DNA of 64,000 bases from Kutzneria chonburiensis (GTDB lineage: Bacteria; Actinomycetota; Actinomycetes; Mycobacteriales; Pseudonocardiaceae): the NCBI RefSeq assembly GCF_028622115.1, contig NZ_CP097263.1, positions 7,440,001 through 7,504,000 on the forward strand, in the 5' to 3' direction. Of the stretch, positions 41,379-48,688 are shown in pieces. Position numbers and translations under genes: made by a program. The notes under the pieces were generated by a model that made no database searches, was not told the origin of the DNA, and was given only the letters and a program-made list of their open reading frames with translations. Within the stretch, counting starts at the first letter, position 1. Every line of letters begins with the position of its first letter.

Positions 41379-42248
41379 ATGCCGCAACTGACCGCGAACG
41401 GGATCTCGCTGGAGTACGACACCTTCGGCGACCCCGGGAATCCCGCCCTGCTGCTGGTGATGGGCCTCGGCGCGCAGATGACCATGTGGGACCCGGCCTT
41501 CTGCCAGCTGTTGGCGGACAAGGGATTCCACGTGATCCGGTTCGACAACCGCGACGCCGGACTTTCGCAGTCGATCGAATCCCCGTCCCTCGACGTCGCC
41601 GCGGTGATGGCCGGCGACCCGTCGACGGCCCCGTACCGGCTGTCGGACATGGCCGACGACGCCGCCGCCCTGCTGGCCGAGTTGGGCATCGACAAGGCCC
41701 ACGTGGTCGGCGCGTCGATGGGCGGCATGATCGTCCAGCAGCTGCTGATCGACCACGCCGACCAGTTGCTGTCGGCCTGCTCGATCATGTCCACGACCGG
41801 TGACCAGTCGGTCGGCGCGTCCACGCCGGAGGCCATGGCCGCGCTCCAGGCCCCGCCGCCGCAGACTGCCGACGAGGCGGCCGAAGCGGCCGTCCGGGCC
41901 AGTCGGGCGGTCGGCTCGCCCGGCTTCCCGTTCGACGAGGAGCGGATCCGGGCCAACGGCCGGGCCGCTTTCGAGCGGGCCCGCAACCCGCTGGGCTTCG
42001 TGCGCCAGTTCGCCGCGATCATGGCGTCCGGTGACCGCACCGAGGGCCTGCGCACGGTGAAGGTGCCGACCCTGGTCATCCACGGCGAGGCCGACCCGCT
42101 GCTCAACGTCACCGGCGGCAAGGCCACCGCGGCCGCGATCCCGGACTCGCGGCTGCTGATCATCCCCGGTATGGGTCACGACCTGCCGATTCCGGCCTGG
42201 CCGCAGATTGTGGACGCGATCGCCGACAACGCCGCCCGCGCGGTCTGA
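41379..42248 (+). CDS. Alpha/beta hydrolase
   Basis: A 289-residue hydrolase of the epoxide hydrolase/esterase type. Visible are VMGLGAQMTMW (oxyanion region), FDNRDAGLSQS, the nucleophile elbow VVGASMGGM, the acid Asp in HGEADPLLN and the catalytic His in MGHDLP. The FDNRDAGLS motif is typical of rdmC/aclacinomycin-methylesterase-like hydrolases. The substrate is unknown. The ATG at 41379 follows GAAGGGAC; upstream open frame is a shadow. An intrinsic terminator follows. Confidence 0.85.
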   Translation: MPQLTANGISLEYDTFGDPGNPALLLVMGLGAQMTMWDPAFCQLLADKGFHVIRFDNRDAGLSQSIESPSLDVAAVMAGDPSTAPYRLSDMADDAAALLAELGIDKAHVVGASMGGMIVQQLLIDHADQLLSACSIMSTTGDQSVGASTPEAMAALQAPPPQTADEAAEAAVRASRAVGSPGFPFDEERIRANGRAAFERARNPLGFVRQFAAIMASGDRTEGLRTVKVPTLVIHGEADPLLNVTGGKATAAAIPDSRLLIIPGMGHDLPIPAWPQIVDAIADNAARAV

Positions 42249-42263
42249 TCCCCGCTCCACCCG

Positions 42264-42292
42264 AACGCCCGGCGCACGTCGCGCCGGGCGTT
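42264..42292 (+). terminator. Intrinsic terminator
   Basis: AACGCCCGGCGC (42264-42275) and GCGCCGGGCGTT (42281-42292) form a perfect 12-bp stem around ACGTC, with a short T run after. It lies 16 nt after the hydrolase stop and separates it from the chitinase control region. Confidence 0.75.
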
Positions 42293-42316
42293 TCGTCTGC
42301 CCAGGGCTACCGGTTT

Positions 42317-42354
42317 TGGTCTAGACCTTGACAGCGAAAATGTGGTCTAGTCCA
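42317..42354 (+). promoter_or_regulatory. Two DasR-type operators at the chitinase promoter
   Basis: TGGTCTAGACCT (42317-42328) and TGGTCTAGTCCA (42343-42354) match the Streptomyces DasR site, core TGGTCTAGACCA, and the paired 12-bp direct repeats known upstream of Streptomyces chitinase genes. A TTGACA (-35) lies between them at 42328-42333. DasR is released by GlcN-6-P, so chitin breakdown products should induce the gene. The repeats start 39 nt before the start-codon side of the leader. Confidence 0.75.
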
Positions 42355-42392
42355 CTTTCGGGCACCGCGGATCGCACCCTGTGGAGGCACGC

Positions 42393-43985
42393 ATGACCCG
42401 CAGATCCCTGCTTCACGTGTTAGCCGGTCTCACCGCGACCGCCTTGGTCTCGCTGGCCATCGTGGCCCAGCCCGCGACCGGGGCCACCGCCAATCTGACG
42501 GCCGATCCGGGCTTCGAGTCCGGCCTGTCCGGCTGGACCTGTTCGGCCGCCGCAGCGGTCAGCTCGCCGACGCACTCCGGCTCCGGAGCCGCCGCCGGCA
42601 CGCCGGCCGGCCAGAACTTCGCCCAGTGCAGCCAGCAGATCAGCGTACAGCCCAACTCGCAGTACACGCTGTCGGCCTGGGTCCAGGGCAGCTACGTCTA
42701 CCTCGGCGCCACCGGCACCGGCACCACCGATCCGCAGACCTGGACGTCCAGCTCGACCTGGCAGCAGCTGTCCACGTCGTTCACCACCGGCGCGTCCACC
42801 ACGACCGTGACGATCTACGTCCACGGCTGGTACGGGCAGCCCACGTACTACCTGGACGACGTGACGCTGAGCGGACCCGCCGGCAACCAGCCGCCGCCCA
42901 CCACGACGACCACGACCACCACCACCACCACCACCACGACCACCGGCCCGACCACGCCGCCGCCCGGCGGCGGTCTGCCGGCGCACGCCCTGGTCGGCTA
43001 CCTGCACTCCAGCTTCGCCAATGGCTCCGGCTACGAGCCGATCGCCAGCGTGCCGGCCGCGTGGAACGTGATCGACCTGGCCTTTGCCGACTCCGCCGGC
43101 AACGGCAACATCGTGTTCAACCGCTGCTCGGCCAGCGAGTGCGCCGGCGTGGAGAGCGACGCCGACTTCCTGGCCGGCATCAAGGCGCAGCAGGCCAAGG
43201 GCAAGAAGGTGGTCATCTCCATCGGCGGCGCCGCCGGCGAGGTGCAGCTGACCTCGGCCGCGATGGCCACGAACTTCGTCAACTCGGTCAGCGCCATCAT
43301 CGACCGCTGGGGCCTTGACGGCGTGGACATCGACTTCGAGAACCAGTCGCTGTCCCTGCAGGCCGGCGACTCCGACTTCCGCAGCCCGACCACGCCGGTC
43401 GTGGTCAACCTGATCTCGGCCCTCAAGCAGCTCAAGACCCGCTACGGCACCAAGTTCGTGCTGACCATGGCCCCCGAGACGTTCTTCGTGCAGCTGGGCT
43501 ACCAGTTCTACGGCCCGGGCCCGAACAACGCCCAGGACCCGCGGGCCGGCGCGTTCCTGCCGGTGATCTACGCGCTGCGCGACTCGCTGACCCTGCTCAC
43601 CGTCCAGGACTACAACTCGGGGCCGATCATGGGCCTGGACAACCAGTACCACCAGATGGGCGGGGCCGATTTCCACATCGCCATGACCGACATGCTGCTG
43701 ACCGGTTTTCCCGTCGCCGGCAACACATCACGGATGTTCCCGGCGCTCAGCCCTGGGCAGGTGGCCATCGGCGTGCCGGCCAACCAGAACGCCGGCAACG
43801 GCTGGATTCCCACCGGCCCGCTCGACCAGGCGCTGGACTGCCTGACCAAGGGGACCAACTGCGGCGGCTATGCCGTGCACGGCCGTCATCCCGATCTTCG
43901 CGGTCTGATGACCTGGTCCATCAACTGGGATAAGTTCAACAACTGGGAGTTCGCCACCAACTTCACCTCGTACTTCGGCAGCTGA
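42393..43985 (+). CDS. Secreted GH18 chitinase with carbohydrate-binding module
   Basis: A 530-residue exported enzyme. A signal peptide (about 1-31) is followed by a CBM-like beta-sandwich (about 35-162), a Thr-rich linker of about 15 Thr, and a GH18 barrel. The barrel has SIGG (chitin-site strand) and DGVDIDFE at residues 309-316, where the final Glu is the acid that cleaves beta-1,4-GlcNAc links. It hydrolyses chitin outside the cell. The ATG at 42393 follows GGAGG; a GTG four codons earlier is in the ribosome-binding site. Two DasR sites lie upstream. Confidence 0.93.
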   Translation: MTRRSLLHVLAGLTATALVSLAIVAQPATGATANLTADPGFESGLSGWTCSAAAAVSSPTHSGSGAAAGTPAGQNFAQCSQQISVQPNSQYTLSAWVQGSYVYLGATGTGTTDPQTWTSSSTWQQLSTSFTTGASTTTVTIYVHGWYGQPTYYLDDVTLSGPAGNQPPPTTTTTTTTTTTTTTTGPTTPPPGGGLPAHALVGYLHSSFANGSGYEPIASVPAAWNVIDLAFADSAGNGNIVFNRCSASECAGVESDADFLAGIKAQQAKGKKVVISIGGAAGEVQLTSAAMATNFVNSVSAIIDRWGLDGVDIDFENQSLSLQAGDSDFRSPTTPVVVNLISALKQLKTRYGTKFVLTMAPETFFVQLGYQFYGPGPNNAQDPRAGAFLPVIYALRDSLTLLTVQDYNSGPIMGLDNQYHQMGGADFHIAMTDMLLTGFPVAGNTSRMFPALSPGQVAIGVPANQNAGNGWIPTGPLDQALDCLTKGTNCGGYAVHGRHPDLRGLMTWSINWDKFNNWEFATNFTSYFGS

Positions 43986-43995
43986 CGGCACCCTC

Positions 43996-44020
43996 GGGGT
44001 GGGCCGCGGCGGCCCACCCC
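43996..44020 (+). terminator. GC-rich hairpin after the chitinase gene
   Basis: GGGGTGGGCC (43996-44005) and GGCCCACCCC (44011-44020) form a perfect 10-bp stem with loop GCGGC, 10 nt after the chitinase stop. There is no U-tract. It also lies just before the ribosome-binding site of the next gene, so it may attenuate rather than fully stop transcription. Confidence 0.55.
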
Positions 44021-44031
44021 GGGAGGCCGTC

Positions 44032-44367
44032 ATGAGCAGAATCAAGGGCGAGCTGCTCGCCGAGGGCTGGATCCTGGCCCAGAACGCCAAAGCGTTCGTC
44101 GAGGTGGCCAGCACCTTCGCCGGGCAGCAGCTGGAGGACGGCGACTGGCGCAACGTCGACCTCGGCCTGATGACGTCGGACTCCACGGCCAAGGACGGCT
44201 GGTTCGAATTCCCTCTCGAGGGCGATTCCGATGTCACCATCGCCTTCGCCACCAGCCCCGGCACCGAGGTGCTGTCGGTACGGGTCTGGGGCAACGGCTT
44301 CAGCGATCTAGCCATCCGCTTCGAAACGGCCTTCATGATCTTCGGCATGTACCGGATCGAGGTCTGA
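44032..44367 (+). CDS. Hypothetical 111-residue protein
   Basis: A small soluble protein, probably beta-rich (DSTAKDGWFEFPLEGDSDVT, VLSVRVWGNGF), with no family I recognise. The ATG follows GGGAGG at good spacing. It sits alone between the chitinase and tRNA-Gly and ends just before the strongest hairpin in this region. Confidence 0.62.
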   Translation: MSRIKGELLAEGWILAQNAKAFVEVASTFAGQQLEDGDWRNVDLGLMTSDSTAKDGWFEFPLEGDSDVTIAFATSPGTEVLSVRVWGNGFSDLAIRFETAFMIFGMYRIEV

Positions 44368-44372
44368 GAACG

Positions 44373-44410
44373 CCACAAAGCCCCTGTTCCGGAGAACAGG
44401 GGCTTTGTGG
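44373..44410. terminator. Strong bidirectional terminator
   Basis: CCACAAAGCCCCTGTTC (44373-44389) and GAACAGGGGCTTTGTGG (44394-44410) form a perfect 17-bp stem with loop CGGA. The AAAG/CTTT base gives a short U-run on either strand. It ends the gene at 44367 from the left and the tRNA from the right, starting 5 nt beyond the tRNA 3' end. Confidence 0.85.
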
Positions 44411-44414
44411 ACCG

Positions 44415-44487
44415 AGCGGACGACGAGACTCGAACTCGCGACCCTCACCTTGGCAAGGTGATGCGCTACCAACTGCGCTACGTCCGC
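44415..44487 (-). tRNA. tRNA-Gly (GCC)
   Basis: The minus strand folds into a full cloverleaf: acceptor GCGGACG/CGTCCGC, D-arm GCGC/GCGC, anticodon stem TCACC/GGTGA with loop TTGCCAA (anticodon GCC), and T-arm GCGAG-TTCGAGT-CTCGT. The discriminator base is T. CCA is not encoded. It reads GGC/GGT glycine codons, very common in this genome. The bidirectional terminator follows at once. Confidence 0.95.
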
Positions 44488-44504
44488 AACGCCGTGCTGT
44501 GCAC

Positions 44505-44535
44505 AGCTTAACCCATGGCCGGGAGTGCTTTTCAA
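44505..44535 (-). promoter_or_regulatory. Probable tRNA-Gly promoter
   Basis: On the minus strand TTGAAA (44535-44530) and TAAGCT (44510-44505) are 19 nt apart, ending 18 nt before the tRNA 5' end. The -35 overlaps the stop region of the gene ending at 44532. Spacing is slightly long, so the call is tentative. Confidence 0.4.
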
Positions 44536-44918
44536 GCGGGGTGGTCCGCCACTCCAAGCAGCCGGTCCACCTCGGCTAACTTGTCGGCCGGCAGCCGCCA
44601 CTCCCACAGCGGCCGCACCTGGGCCATCACCTCGGTCGGCAGTCGGCGGGCGACGTCGTGGCGGAGGTCCCAGTCGTCGAAGACGTGCTCGTAGAAGCTC
44701 ACGACGGCGGCGTTGGACAGGAACCGGCCGGGCTGCTCGAAGCACCAGCGGGCGAAGCCGTAGGACCGGGCCAGCAGCTCCTGGTCGCCGCTGCGGTGGG
44801 CTTCGAGGGCGAGTTGCAGCACCTCGAACAGGAAGACGTGGCAGGACCAGGAGTCGCGTTCGAGGTAGGGACGCAGTTCGGGGAACCGCGCCGACGCTTC
44901 TCCACGCCACTCCACCAC
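44532..44918 (-). CDS. Hypothetical helical protein
   Basis: A 128-residue protein, all helical, with many aromatic residues (DSWSCHVFLFEVLQLALEAH, FARWCFEQPGRF, FYEHVFDDWD). It resembles small helical actinobacterial proteins of the DUF7674 kind, but I am not certain. The GTG at 44918 starts with two adjacent GTG codons and no strong ribosome-binding site. tRNA-Gly lies 44 nt downstream on the same strand and has its own likely promoter. Confidence 0.6.
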   Translation of the reverse strand: MVEWRGEASARFPELRPYLERDSWSCHVFLFEVLQLALEAHRSGDQELLARSYGFARWCFEQPGRFLSNAAVVSFYEHVFDDWDLRHDVARRLPTEVMAQVRPLWEWRLPADKLAEVDRLLGVADHPA

Positions 44919-45160
44919 GCATGCAGGTTACTGGGTCGGAGCCGGTCGGCGGAGCGGGCCGTGACCAGCTGACGCCGACCCGTGACCGGGTCGACACCAG
45001 GCGTTATTACGGCTGGCTGAGGCCAATCGGCGGTATCAGCGGCGGTCGGCGACCTTGTAAGAACGACTCAGGTTGTCCTGATCCTGTTACGTTTGGTTAC
45101 ACCTGTTCGTGGGATTATCGTCACCCACTCGGTGGCGTCGGCTGGGGAGAGGGGCGGGGG

Positions 45161-46654
45161 ATGGCAGAGTTCAGCCGCCCGGCGTCGGCGGGCGCCGATG
45201 ACGACCAAGCCCTGCTCGACAGACTTCGTGACGGTGACGACAGCGCCTTCGGCCTGCTGTTCTCCCGGCACGCGGACGCGGTGCGCCGGTTCGCCATGCA
45301 GCAGGTTCGGGACGCCGCGGAGGCGGACGACCTGACCGCGGAGGCGTTCTTCCGGGTGCTGCAGGCGGTGCGCCGCGGCAACGGCCCGACCGACCACGTG
45401 CGGACCTACCTGCTCACGGTGGCCCGCCGCGTGTCGTGGGAGTGGAGCGCCCGCCGCCGTGACGTGCCGGTCGAGGACGCGGAGCTGGATCGCCGGGCCG
45501 AGCCGTACGCCGACAACTCGTCGCGGCTGGCCGAGAGCACGCTGATCAGCCAGGCGTTCAGCACCCTGCCGGAGCGTTGGCGGACGGTGCTGTGGCAGGT
45601 CGAGGTGGAGGGCGAGCGGCCGGCGGTGGTCGCGCCGCACTTCGGCCTGAGCGCCAATGCCACCGCGGCGCTGGCCCGCCGCGCCCGTGACGGCCTGCGC
45701 GCGGCGTACCTCCAGGCCCACCTGACCCAGGATCTCGGCGCGACGGCGTGCCAGTCGGTGCGGGAGAAGCTCGGCGGCTACACCGCGGGCACCGTGAAGG
45801 GCCTCGAGGGCCGCCGCATCAAGGCGCACCTGCACGGCTGCGTCCAGTGCAAGACGTTGCAGGGCGAACTGCGCGAGGTGTGCTCCACGCTGCGGGCGCA
45901 CGCCGGTCTGCTGGTGCCCATGGTCGGCCTGGGCGCGACCGCGGCGATCGCCACCCAGGCGGCCGGCGGAGGCGGCCTGACCGCCGCCCTGGCCGGCAAG
46001 GGCGCGCTGCTGGCGACCCGGGTGAAGCTGGCGCTGACCGCCAGCTCGGTCGCGGCTGTCGGCGTCTTCGGCATCGCACTAGGGCCGTGGCTGTCGCACT
46101 CGCACGAGGCGCTGCCCAACCCCAGCGACCACCAGATCGTGTCGACCTGGTGCGCCCCGTCGCCGGGCCAGTCGACGGCCGGCAGCGCCACCTCGGGGGC
46201 GTCCCCGACAAGCACGTTTGCCAGCGGGCAGCAGGTCTCCGGGCCGTTCAAGGCGGCCGAGGGGGCCAAGACGGCGTTCTTCGGCAACAAGAAGCCGGTC
46301 CAGCCCGGCTCCGACCAGCCGGCGCCGCCGACGCAGACAACCACCCCCACCGACTCCGGTTCGACGTCGACCAGCACCAGCGGTGACCCGGTCGACTCCA
46401 CCGGACGGGTGCTGGACGACCCGGTGAACCCGAGCAGCTCGAACGATGCCCCGACCAAGGCGCTGCAGAGCTCGACCAGCAGCACCGTGACGGACACCAC
46501 AGAGCCGACCAAGAGCACGCCGACCAAGACCTCGGCCCCGAAGAAGCCGCCGCAGAACACCGTCGCGACGACCACGGCCGAGCCCACGACGACCACCACC
46601 AGCACTCCGGCCGAGACGGCGACCGGCCCGACCGCGCCGCGAACGCCCCGCTGA
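45161..46654 (+). CDS. ECF sigma factor fused to zinc-finger and membrane-anchored tail
   Basis: A 497-residue protein. Residues 18-90 are sigma region 2 (DLTAEAFFRVLQAVRRG) and 125-190 are region 4 (LPERWRTVLWQVEVEGERP). The chain then continues as an anti-sigma-like part: a ZAS motif HLHGCVQC (H223, C227, C230), a transmembrane helix (about 287-312) and a long Ser/Thr/Pro-rich outer tail. Such self-tethered ECF factors are known in actinobacteria (ECF52/53-type groups). The ATG at 45161 follows GGGGAGAGG. Release would need proteolysis or a shape change (inference). Confidence 0.85.
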   Translation: MAEFSRPASAGADDDQALLDRLRDGDDSAFGLLFSRHADAVRRFAMQQVRDAAEADDLTAEAFFRVLQAVRRGNGPTDHVRTYLLTVARRVSWEWSARRRDVPVEDAELDRRAEPYADNSSRLAESTLISQAFSTLPERWRTVLWQVEVEGERPAVVAPHFGLSANATAALARRARDGLRAAYLQAHLTQDLGATACQSVREKLGGYTAGTVKGLEGRRIKAHLHGCVQCKTLQGELREVCSTLRAHAGLLVPMVGLGATAAIATQAAGGGGLTAALAGKGALLATRVKLALTASSVAAVGVFGIALGPWLSHSHEALPNPSDHQIVSTWCAPSPGQSTAGSATSGASPTSTFASGQQVSGPFKAAEGAKTAFFGNKKPVQPGSDQPAPPTQTTTPTDSGSTSTSTSGDPVDSTGRVLDDPVNPSSSNDAPTKALQSSTSSTVTDTTEPTKSTPTKTSAPKKPPQNTVATTTAEPTTTTTSTPAETATGPTAPRTPR

Positions 46655-46776
46655 GCGGGGACGGTGGCGAACCGTCACAATTGCCGGGTGCAAAGGTTCA
46701 CCCGCCGGGTCCAGTCCCGTCGCGATACCGTGAACAGACGCTTCGGTGACCGGTTCGCGATCGCGAGGAGGCGGTG

Positions 46777-47214
46777 ATGACGCGGTTGGTGCGTGGCGCC
46801 GACGGCCGGATGTGGACCGTGCGCGGTCGCATGTCGTGGGCGAACATGGACGGCGCCGACGATTTCGAGCACGACGTGGCCGGCGGCCACGGGCCGGGCA
46901 TCGGCATGATCGCCATCCTGGTCATCCTCACCGTCGTGCTGCTGGTCTGGCGGCCCAACGGCGTGGTCGTGCCGGGCTGGCTCATCCTCGCCCTTGTGCT
47001 GCTGTTCCTGTTCTTCCCGGCCCGGTGGGCCCTGCGGCGGCCGTGGACGATCGTCGCCGAGACGCCCGGTGACCTGGACGAACACCCGCCGGAGCGCTGG
47101 GTCGGCACGGTGCGTGGCGTGTTCAACGTCCGCCAGGAGACCAGCAAGGTCGCGCGTAACATCGAGGTGTACTCCCTGCCCAATGTGGACGGGCCGCTGC
47201 AACCCGTGGACTAG
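46777..47214 (+). CDS. Two-helix membrane protein, unknown function
   Basis: A 145-residue protein with a cytoplasmic N-terminus, two transmembrane helices close together (about 43-60 and 66-83) and a C-terminal soluble domain (LDEHPPERWVGTVRGVFNV). I do not recognise the family. ATG 46777 is preferred to GTG 46774 because GGAGG then has a 5-nt spacer. It ends 3 nt before the Fpg-like gene, so the two are cotranscribed. Confidence 0.65.
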   Translation: MTRLVRGADGRMWTVRGRMSWANMDGADDFEHDVAGGHGPGIGMIAILVILTVVLLVWRPNGVVVPGWLILALVLLFLFFPARWALRRPWTIVAETPGDLDEHPPERWVGTVRGVFNVRQETSKVARNIEVYSLPNVDGPLQPVD

Positions 47215-47217
47215 CCC

Positions 47218-48081
47218 TTGCCTGAACTGCCGGAGGTCGAAGCGCTCGCGCACCATCTGCGCGAGCACGCTGTCGGCCGCACGGTGGCGCGGGTCGACGT
47301 GGCGTCGCTGTCGGTGCTCAAGACCGCCAGCCCGCCGTGGACCGACCTGCACGGGCGCGAGGTCACCGGGGCCGGCCGCCACGGCAAGCACCTGGACCTG
47401 GACTGCGACGGGCTGCACCTGATCGTGCACCTGGCTCGCGCCGGCTGGCTGCGCTGGGCCAACACGCTGTCCGCCGCCCCGCCCAAGCCGGGCAAGGGGC
47501 CGCTGGCGCTGCGCGTGCACCTGGGGCCGCCGGGTGAGGGGCCGGGCTTCGACCTCACCGAGGCCGGCACCAAGAAGGGCCTGGCCGTGTGGATCGTCAA
47601 GGACCCGGCCGAGGTGCCCAGCATCGCCCGGCTCGGTCCGGACGCGCTGTCGCTGGACCGGGACGCGCTGGCCGCCCTGTTCAAGGGCCGCACCGAACGG
47701 CTCAAGACCGCGCTGACCGACCAGACGCTGATGGCCGGCGTGGGCAACGCCTACTCCGACGAGATCATGCACACCGCGCAGCTGTCCCCGTACGCCACCG
47801 CCGGCAAGCTCGACGACAACGCCCTGGACCGCCTGCACGCCGCGCTGCACAGCGTGCTCACCGATGCCGTCACGCGGTCCGTCGGCCAGGGCTCGGCGAC
47901 GTTGAAGGGCGAGAAGCGCTCCGGCCTGCGGGTGCACGCCCGTACCGGCCTGCCGTGCCCGGTCTGCGGCGACACCGTCCGCGAGGTCTCGTTCGCCGAC
48001 AAGTCGTTCCAGTACTGCCCGACCTGCCAGACCGGCGGCAAGCCGCTGGCCGACCGCCGGCTGTCGAGGCTGCTCAAGTAG
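47218..48081 (+). CDS. Fpg/Nei-family DNA glycosylase
   Basis: A 287-residue base-excision repair enzyme. The N-terminus MPELPEVE gives the catalytic Pro2 and Glu3 after Met removal; this fixes the unusual TTG start at 47218, since any other start would lose the active site. Asn and Asp of the DNA-binding helix are in MAGVGNAYSDEI, and the C-terminal zinc finger is CPVC-x19-CPTC. The DLTEAGTKK stretch is characteristic of a mycobacterial-type Nei2/Fpg2 group. It removes oxidised bases and nicks DNA. It follows the membrane-protein gene by 3 nt. Confidence 0.92.
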   Translation: MPELPEVEALAHHLREHAVGRTVARVDVASLSVLKTASPPWTDLHGREVTGAGRHGKHLDLDCDGLHLIVHLARAGWLRWANTLSAAPPKPGKGPLALRVHLGPPGEGPGFDLTEAGTKKGLAVWIVKDPAEVPSIARLGPDALSLDRDALAALFKGRTERLKTALTDQTLMAGVGNAYSDEIMHTAQLSPYATAGKLDDNALDRLHAALHSVLTDAVTRSVGQGSATLKGEKRSGLRVHARTGLPCPVCGDTVREVSFADKSFQYCPTCQTGGKPLADRRLSRLLK

Positions 48082-48688
48082 CGATGATCACGTGCAGGGT
48101 CCGCGGCCCGTGCACGCCTTCCACCCGGTCCAGCTCGATGTCGCTGGTCGCGGACGGCCCGCTGATGAAGGTCAGCGGCCGCGTCGGCTCCAACCGGGCC
48201 AACGCCTCCGGCACGATGCCGACGATCTGGTCGGCCCGCGCCACGCACAGGTGGTAGTCCGGCACGAGCGTCAACGCCCGCCGGCCCTGCGCCTCGCCAC
48301 CGTCCAACACAATCGTCCCGGTCTCGGCGATCGCCACCGCGCAGCCGGTCAGCACGCCGTCGGCGGCGTCCAGCTGATCGATGGTCAGTGACGGTGAGTC
48401 GATCAACCATTCCGCGCCGTCAACCTGCCAGCTCGACGGCAGGTCGACAGGTCCGACCATTCGCCGAGCTCCCCGCGCGGCCAGCAATGAGGCGATCTTC
48501 GCCGGGACGTCGGCCGAGGCCACCTGGTGCACCTCGGCCCGGTAGTCGGCGATCCGCTCGGCGGCCAGCTCGACCAGGTCGCCGAGCGGCCGTGTCACGT
48601 CGTACGAACGGGGGATCGCGGCCGCCGCCGGCCGGTCCGCCAAGGCGCGGCGGATGCGGCCGAGCACAACCGAACGAGCGTCAGCCAC
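48074..48688 (-). CDS. lutC: Lactate utilisation protein C (LUD domain)
   Basis: A 204-residue LUD-domain protein, the third subunit of the LutABC L-lactate oxidation complex. Visible are ARGARRMVGPVDLP, AIAETGTIVLDGGEAQGRRA (the TGS/GT-rich LUD signature) and LTLVPDYHLCVARADQIVG. GTG 48688 follows GGTGGAGG and overlaps lutB by 8 nt. It converges with the Fpg-like gene, overlapping 8 nt, and has no separate terminator. Confidence 0.9.
   Translation of the reverse strand: MADARSVVLGRIRRALADRPAAAAIPRSYDVTRPLGDLVELAAERIADYRAEVHQVASADVPAKIASLLAARGARRMVGPVDLPSSWQVDGAEWLIDSPSLTIDQLDAADGVLTGCAVAIAETGTIVLDGGEAQGRRALTLVPDYHLCVARADQIVGIVPEALARLEPTRPLTFISGPSATSDIELDRVEGVHGPRTLHVIIAT

Noticed and set aside
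42898-42950. ACC/ACG triplet repeat suggesting a repeat locus
   Set aside because: It encodes the Thr linker of the chitinase and is explained by the protein.
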